From Limisphaerales bacterium (GTDB lineage: Bacteria > Verrucomicrobiota > Verrucomicrobiia > Limisphaerales > BOG-1460): a stretch of DNA of 36,075 nt. Under the pieces are notes generated by a model, which was not told where the DNA came from, ran no database searches, and saw nothing but the letters and a program-made list of their open reading frames with translations. Where the stretch lies: positions 1 to 36,075 of the forward strand of contig PLQC01000176.1 in the NCBI GenBank assembly GCA_003159675.1, given 5' to 3'. The position numbers and the translations under genes were made by a program. This document shows, in pieces, positions 31,874 through 36,075 of the stretch (position 1 is the first letter of the stretch; every line of letters begins with the position of its first letter).

Positions 31874-34561
31874 ATGAAAGGTTTCGTCATCAATCGAGGT
31901 TGCAGTCGGGAAGGCTCGCCGAACTCCGGCGTCTGGCTTCCTCTGCTCCTGTTGTCGGCGATGATGGTGAACGTTGCCGGCGCCCCCGTTTATCCATTGA
32001 AACAGAGCGCAAGCGGACGTTTTCTGGTCGATCAAAGCAATACGCCCTGCATGATCGTCGGCGATTCTCCCCAGGCCCTGGTCGTGAACATCAGCGAAGC
32101 GGACGCTGCCGAGTACTTCACCAATCGAAATGCCCGCGGTTTTAATTCCTTGTGGATCGACCTACTCTGCACGACGTACACGGGAGGGCGCACCAACGGC
32201 AGCACGATCGACGGCACGCTGCCCTTCACAGGCACGATCTCCGGGACCGGCTACTACGATCTATCCACGACGAACGAGGCGTATTTTGCGCACGTGGACC
32301 GCATCCTCAACCTGGCGGCGCAGCAAGGATTGCAGGTCATGCTGGACCCGATCGAAACGGGTGGCTGGCTGACGACGATGCTTGCGAACGGTCCCGCCAA
32401 TTGCCGTGCTTACGGGCAATATCTGGGCGACCGCTATAAGAATGTCCCCAACATCATCTGGTTCCACGGCAACGATTATCAGGGCTGGCAGGATCCCAAC
32501 AACGACGCGGTGGTCACGGCCGTGGCGCTTGGGATCAAGGACAGGGATACGAACCACATTCACACGATTGAATTGAATTACCAGGTCAGCAGCTCGTTGG
32601 ACGACCCCAACTGGGCGCCGATCATCGGGCTCAATGCGGCTTATACCTACTTTCCGACGTATGCGGAGGTGCTCCATGCCTACAACCAGTCGGGTTCCAT
32701 GCCCGTGTTCATGGCGGAGGCCAACTATGAATTTGAAGATCTTCTGCAAAACCTGGGCACCTTGACGCCGCAGATTCTGCGGCTGCAGGAATATTGGACG
32801 ATGTTGAGCGGAGCGGGCGGGCAACTGTATGGCAACCACTACACGTGGCAGTTTGCAAGCGGTTGGCAGACCAACCTGGATACACCGGGTGCGATCCAGA
32901 TGGGATACCTCAAGACGCTGTTCGGGTCGCGCGCCTGGTATAACCTGATTCCGGACAGGAATCACACGGTGCTGACCGCCGGGTATGGGACCTTCGCGAC
33001 CAATGGTCCTGTCAACGCCAATGACTATGCGACGGCGGCACGCACCGCCGACGGGGCGCTCGTGATGGCGTACATGCCGACCCTTCGAACCTTCACCGTG
33101 GACATGTCGCAGTTGAGCGGTTCCGCGACGGCACGGTGGTATGATCCCGCAAGCGGGGATTATGTTCAGATCTCCGGTTCGCCGTTGACCAACAGCGGCA
33201 CGCGCACTTTCACGCCGCCGGGCAACAACATCGGAGGAGGCAGCGACTGGGTATTGGTCCTGGAGACAAACCCCCCGACAGGCCCTCTCGATCCATCGTT
33301 TCCATCGTTTGTTCAGCAGAACTATGCAACGCCGCAGACACCGCAAACGCAGGTGTCGGCCTCCTATACCACCCCGCAAATCGCCGGCAATGCGAATATT
33401 GTCGCCATCGGCTGGATCGATGGCACGGCCAGCATCAGCACGGTCGTGGACTCGACAGGCAACACGTACCAGGCCGCAGTGCCCGCCCAACGAGGCACTG
33501 GCATCAGCCAGGCCATTTACTATGCATCAAACATCAAAGGCGGCAGCAACACCGTCACGGTGACGTTCAACCAGCCTGCCAGCTACGTCGATTTGCGCGT
33601 CGTTGAATACTCGGGACTCAGTCCAGTCAATCCCTTCGATGCCGGAGCATCGGCTGCGGGAAACAGTTCGGCCCCGAACAGCGGACCTGTGACGATCCAA
33701 GGCCCCAACGAACTCATTTTCGGCGCGGGCGTGACTTCCAACCTTTACACGGCCGCCGGCGCCGGTTTCACGCTGCGCGTCATCACCTCTCCCACAGGTG
33801 ACATTGCCGAGGACGAGCTCGCGGCCTCCCCAGGCACGTACAAAGCGACCGCGACACTCAACGGTTCCGGCGCCTGGCTGATGCAGGCGGCGGCGTTCAA
33901 ACCGGCGGCCACGATCCCCGATGCTCCGCAGCTGCGCATTTTTCTGACCGGCTTCACGCTTCAACAATGTTCGACCCTGGCATCAACGAATTGGACTACG
34001 GCGACCAACGCGGTTCAGATGGCCAGGAACCAGTACCAGGCTGCCGTCTCGCCGCTGGCCGCCCACCAGTATTTTCGTTTGGAATCCCCTTATGGCGCGG
34101 CGCCGCCCGCACTGCACATCTCGATCACCGCCTCGAATGCCGCAGCCGTGACATGGCCTGTGACGGGAGTGGTGGCATGGCCGGCAAGCGCCACGGGATT
34201 TTCGCTGCAACATAATTCGAATCTTGGGACGACGAATTGGGTCGGTGTCACGAACGCGGCCTGGACGGTCGGGAGCGAACGCTGGGTATTTGTTTCGCCG
34301 CTGGCAGGCCAGCAGTTCTACCGTCTGAGGCTCTTCATCCCGCCCGCGACCCCGCTGTTGCAGATCGCCCTGACCTCCACGAACACGGCCGTGGTGGTGT
34401 GGACGACGAACTTACCGGGCTTCACGCTGCAACAGAATTCGGATCTGACCACCACCAACTGGGTAAACGCGACAAACGTGAGCCAGGTTGTCGGCAACGA
34501 AAACCAGGTCACCATTTCGCCGCTGGTCGGTCAGCGGTTTTATCGTCTGAAGCATCCTTGA
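31874..34561 (+). CDS. Secreted DUF4038/apiosidase-like putative glycoside hydrolase, paralogue 3
   Basis: An 895-residue third paralogue. The ATG at 31874 gives a signal peptide with core VWLPLLLLSAMMVNVAGAP; upstream in-frame starts would bury it. Barrel landmarks are YPLKQSASGRFLVDQ, NIIWFHGNDYQGW, FMAEANYEFED (Glu282) and YWTMLSGAGGQLYGNHYTWQF, then the PF12904-like domain to about 465. The C-terminus is again different: a beta-sandwich-like domain (about 471-680: VAIGWIDGTASISTVVDSTGN, SNTVTVTFNQPASYVDLRVVEYSG), then three copies of a short module (about 685-740, 745-820, 827-895) with the pattern GFxLQxxSxLxTTNWxxxTNxxxxxxxxxxVSPLxxxxFYRL. The first copy is shortened: LRIFLTGFTLQQ lacks the TSTNTAVVVWTT piece of copy 3. 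It lies 163 bp after paralogue 2. Confidence 0.8.
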   Translation: MKGFVINRGCSREGSPNSGVWLPLLLLSAMMVNVAGAPVYPLKQSASGRFLVDQSNTPCMIVGDSPQALVVNISEADAAEYFTNRNARGFNSLWIDLLCTTYTGGRTNGSTIDGTLPFTGTISGTGYYDLSTTNEAYFAHVDRILNLAAQQGLQVMLDPIETGGWLTTMLANGPANCRAYGQYLGDRYKNVPNIIWFHGNDYQGWQDPNNDAVVTAVALGIKDRDTNHIHTIELNYQVSSSLDDPNWAPIIGLNAAYTYFPTYAEVLHAYNQSGSMPVFMAEANYEFEDLLQNLGTLTPQILRLQEYWTMLSGAGGQLYGNHYTWQFASGWQTNLDTPGAIQMGYLKTLFGSRAWYNLIPDRNHTVLTAGYGTFATNGPVNANDYATAARTADGALVMAYMPTLRTFTVDMSQLSGSATARWYDPASGDYVQISGSPLTNSGTRTFTPPGNNIGGGSDWVLVLETNPPTGPLDPSFPSFVQQNYATPQTPQTQVSASYTTPQIAGNANIVAIGWIDGTASISTVVDSTGNTYQAAVPAQRGTGISQAIYYASNIKGGSNTVTVTFNQPASYVDLRVVEYSGLSPVNPFDAGASAAGNSSAPNSGPVTIQGPNELIFGAGVTSNLYTAAGAGFTLRVITSPTGDIAEDELAASPGTYKATATLNGSGAWLMQAAAFKPAATIPDAPQLRIFLTGFTLQQCSTLASTNWTTATNAVQMARNQYQAAVSPLAAHQYFRLESPYGAAPPALHISITASNAAAVTWPVTGVVAWPASATGFSLQHNSNLGTTNWVGVTNAAWTVGSERWVFVSPLAGQQFYRLRLFIPPATPLLQIALTSTNTAVVVWTTNLPGFTLQQNSDLTTTNWVNATNVSQVVGNENQVTISPLVGQRFYRLKHP
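32537..32692 (+). repeat. 156-bp tract identical to 29968-30123
   Basis: Second copy of the identical tract, inside paralogue 3. It is bounded on the left by a T/C difference (gggatC versus gggatT before AAGGACAGG) and on the right by a G/A difference after AACCAGTCG. Confidence 0.85.
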
Positions 34562-34569
34562 TTCGCCCC

Positions 34570-35097
34570 ATGATATTCACAAAAACAGAGCTCGACGGAG
34601 CCTACCTGGTGGATTTGGAACGACGGGAAGATTCCCGTGGGTTTTTTGCCCGGACTTTTTGCGTTCGCGAGTTTGAAGAGCAGGGTCTCGAGTCTGAGTT
34701 TGTGCAATGCAGCATTTCGCTGAACCGCCAGCGGGGCACAGTGCGAGGATTGCATTACCAACTCCCCCCGGCTTGCGAGGCCAAATTGGTGCGGTGCACG
34801 GCGGGTGCGGTCCATGACGTTATCGTTGATCTCCGGCCGGACTCGCCAACCTATCTGCATCACATCGCGGTGGAACTCACCGCCCGGAACCGGCGCGCGC
34901 TGTACGTGCCGGAAATGTTCGCCCACGGCTTCCAGGTTCTTGAGGACGAGACGGAAGTGTTCTACCATATCGGCGCGTTTTATGCCCCGGAGCAGTCCAC
35001 CGGAATCCGTTACAACGACCCGAAACTCGGAATCCACTGGCCGCTACCCGTGACCGCGATATCCGTAAAGGACCGGAGCTGGCCACTATTTAGTTGA
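34570..35097 (+). CDS. rmlC: dTDP-4-dehydrorhamnose 3,5-epimerase (RmlC family)
   Basis: Cupin enzyme that epimerises C3 and C5 of dTDP-4-dehydro-6-deoxyglucose on the way to dTDP-L-rhamnose. The 175-residue protein, a normal family length, has DSRGFFARTF (21-30), QCSISLNRQRGTVRGLHYQ with the catalytic His62, KLVRCTAGAVHDVIVDLRPDSPTY, LYVPEMFAHGF (His119) and GIRYNDPKLGIHWP followed by SVKDRSWP (Asp168). A tyrosine at 138 (GAFYAPEQ) fits the catalytic acid position. The ATG at 34570 lies 8 bp after the preceding stop. RmlA, RmlB and RmlD are not in the window, so they would have to be elsewhere; alternatively the protein serves another dTDP- or CDP-sugar 3,5-epimerisation together with the SDR at 23565. 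Confidence 0.85.
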   Translation: MIFTKTELDGAYLVDLERREDSRGFFARTFCVREFEEQGLESEFVQCSISLNRQRGTVRGLHYQLPPACEAKLVRCTAGAVHDVIVDLRPDSPTYLHHIAVELTARNRRALYVPEMFAHGFQVLEDETEVFYHIGAFYAPEQSTGIRYNDPKLGIHWPLPVTAISVKDRSWPLFS

Positions 35098-35177
35098 GTG
35101 GGGCGTGATAGTATGTAATGATGTCCATAAGGGGCCGCAAGTTACCAATTGCGCCGCCAGAATAGCAGAGTAGTACT

Positions 35178-36075
35178 ATGCACAAATCATGTTCAGGCAT
35201 CCCCAAGTGGATCGCCAAGCGATTTTTAATCCTGATTCTCGCCGCCTTGGCGTCAGGCTGGATATCGGGACCGGTTGCGGCTCAAACCAGCAACCTGGTA
35301 TTCTCGTCCGTAACGAACTCGGGGTCGAACCTGATCGTGAGCGGCTCAGGCGGCTTGGCGGGGGCGGGGTATTATTTGATGGGGTCCACGAACCTGGGGG
35401 TGCCACCGCTGGCCTCGTGGAGCACGATCTCGACCAACGTATTTGCGGCCAACGGCCAATTCACGGACAGCATTCCCATCGACCCGACGATTCCGCAGGA
35501 CTTCTTCATCATCTCGGCGGCGACCTCGGTGCCGGACACGCAGCCACCGTCGGCGCCGTCCGGCCTGACCGCCGCGGCCATCAGCAGCAGCCAGATCAAT
35601 CTCAACTGGATCGCCTCGACGGACAATGTTGGCGTCACCAGTTATCTCCTGGAGCGAAGCCAGGGGGTGGGCCAGACGAATTTTGCGCAAATCGCCACGC
35701 CGGCGGCGACGAATTACAACAACTCCGGCCTGGCCGCGGCCAGCACCTACAATTACCGGGTGCGAGCGACCGATGCGGCCGGAAACTTGAGCGGCTACTC
35801 GGCTGTGGCCAGCGCGACGACCTCCAATGCACCGGCTTTGGCCTACCCCATCCTTGCGTACGGTTTCAATGCCGGATCCGGAACGACTGTCACGGACGCA
35901 TCGCCCAACGCCATCACCGGCAGCATCAGCGGGGCCAGCTGGACGACCAGCGGGCGCTATGGGGATGCCCTCTCCTATAACGGGACGACCAGTTACGTCA
36001 ACGTCGGCAACCCGACTCCGCTCAAATTGACCGGGAGCATGACCTTGGAAGCGTGGGTGATGGCGACCGGCGTTC
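35178..36075 (+). CDS. Secreted FN3/LamG-type protein, 5' part only
   Basis: The frame opens at ATG 35178 and is still open at the window end, so only the first 299 residues are visible. A signal peptide is clear (KWIAKRFLILILAALASG...AAQTSN). Residues about 38-115 form a beta-rich segment common in verrucomicrobial secreted proteins (SNLVFSSVTNSGSNLIVSG...FFIISA). Residues about 118-218 are a fibronectin type III domain (PPSAPSGLTAAAISSSQINLNW...TYNYRVRATDAAGNLSGYS). From about 225 a concanavalin A/LamG domain begins (AYGFNAGSGTTVTDASPN, GDALSYNGTTSYVNVGN, SMTLEAWVMA). Such proteins bind or hold extracellular glycans. An 80-bp gap separates it from rmlC. Confidence 0.8.
   Translation, partial: MHKSCSGIPKWIAKRFLILILAALASGWISGPVAAQTSNLVFSSVTNSGSNLIVSGSGGLAGAGYYLMGSTNLGVPPLASWSTISTNVFAANGQFTDSIPIDPTIPQDFFIISAATSVPDTQPPSAPSGLTAAAISSSQINLNWIASTDNVGVTSYLLERSQGVGQTNFAQIATPAATNYNNSGLAAASTYNYRVRATDAAGNLSGYSAVASATTSNAPALAYPILAYGFNAGSGTTVTDASPNAITGSISGASWTTSGRYGDALSYNGTTSYVNVGNPTPLKLTGSMTLEAWVMATGV

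Noticed and set aside
32261-33490. Minus-strand open frame of 409 codons opposite DUF4038 paralogue 3
   Set aside because: A similar antisense frame occurs opposite paralogues 1 and 2 only because the + strand genes are homologous; it is a shadow.

Overview
The window looks like a piece of a Verrucomicrobia chromosome, probably of the Limisphaerales/Pedosphaera kind. This rests on moderately high GC, secreted proteins ending in 'TNW...FYRL'-type modules, DUF4038-type secreted proteins, and abundant intergenic palindromic elements. The taxonomic call is inference from protein style, not a marker gene. Every convincing gene is on the + strand.

Almost the whole window is one exopolysaccharide or capsule locus of the Wzx/Wzy type. 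From the left: the 3' end of a protein with near-identical 47-residue TPR-like repeats (1-648); a 505-bp gap; then the start of the locus, with a monotopic phosphoglycosyltransferase that loads the first sugar on the lipid carrier (1154), a Wzz/Wzc-type chain-length protein with a damaged kinase ATP site (2046), and a hexapeptide acyltransferase (4331). The chain-building part follows (4.9-17.9 kb): a GT4, a polysaccharide deacetylase, several GT2 enzymes, a methyltransferase, an O-antigen polymerase/ligase-like membrane protein (9846), a secreted parallel beta-helix protein (11501), a glycosyltransferase-like/methyltransferase fusion (13450), and a glycosyltransferase broken by two frameshifts and a stop codon (16918-17863).

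From 17.9 to 25.8 kb come a Wzx-type flippase (18279), a GT2, a protein of unknown function made of two copies of a four-cysteine domain (20941), a GT8-like enzyme, an SDR sugar-nucleotide epimerase/dehydratase and a DPM1/GtrB-like polyprenyl-phosphate glycosyltransferase. The gaps in this part hold at least seven palindromic or terminal-inverted-repeat elements. Two copies of one family lie in opposite orientation around a five-gene block.

The right end (25.8-36 kb) holds a GT-C-like membrane protein, three consecutive secreted DUF4038/apiosidase-like putative glycoside hydrolases that share a common core but have three different C-terminal modules, an RmlC-type epimerase, and the start of a secreted FN3/LamG protein cut by the window edge.

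Together the genes suggest a heteropolysaccharide assembled on undecaprenyl phosphate, decorated by acetylation, deacetylation and methylation, flipped by Wzx, polymerised by the Wzy-like protein, and handled outside the cell by secreted beta-helix and DUF4038 proteins. No Wza-type outer-membrane exporter, low-molecular-weight phosphatase, complete dTDP-rhamnose pathway, rRNA, tRNA, transposase gene or CRISPR array is visible.
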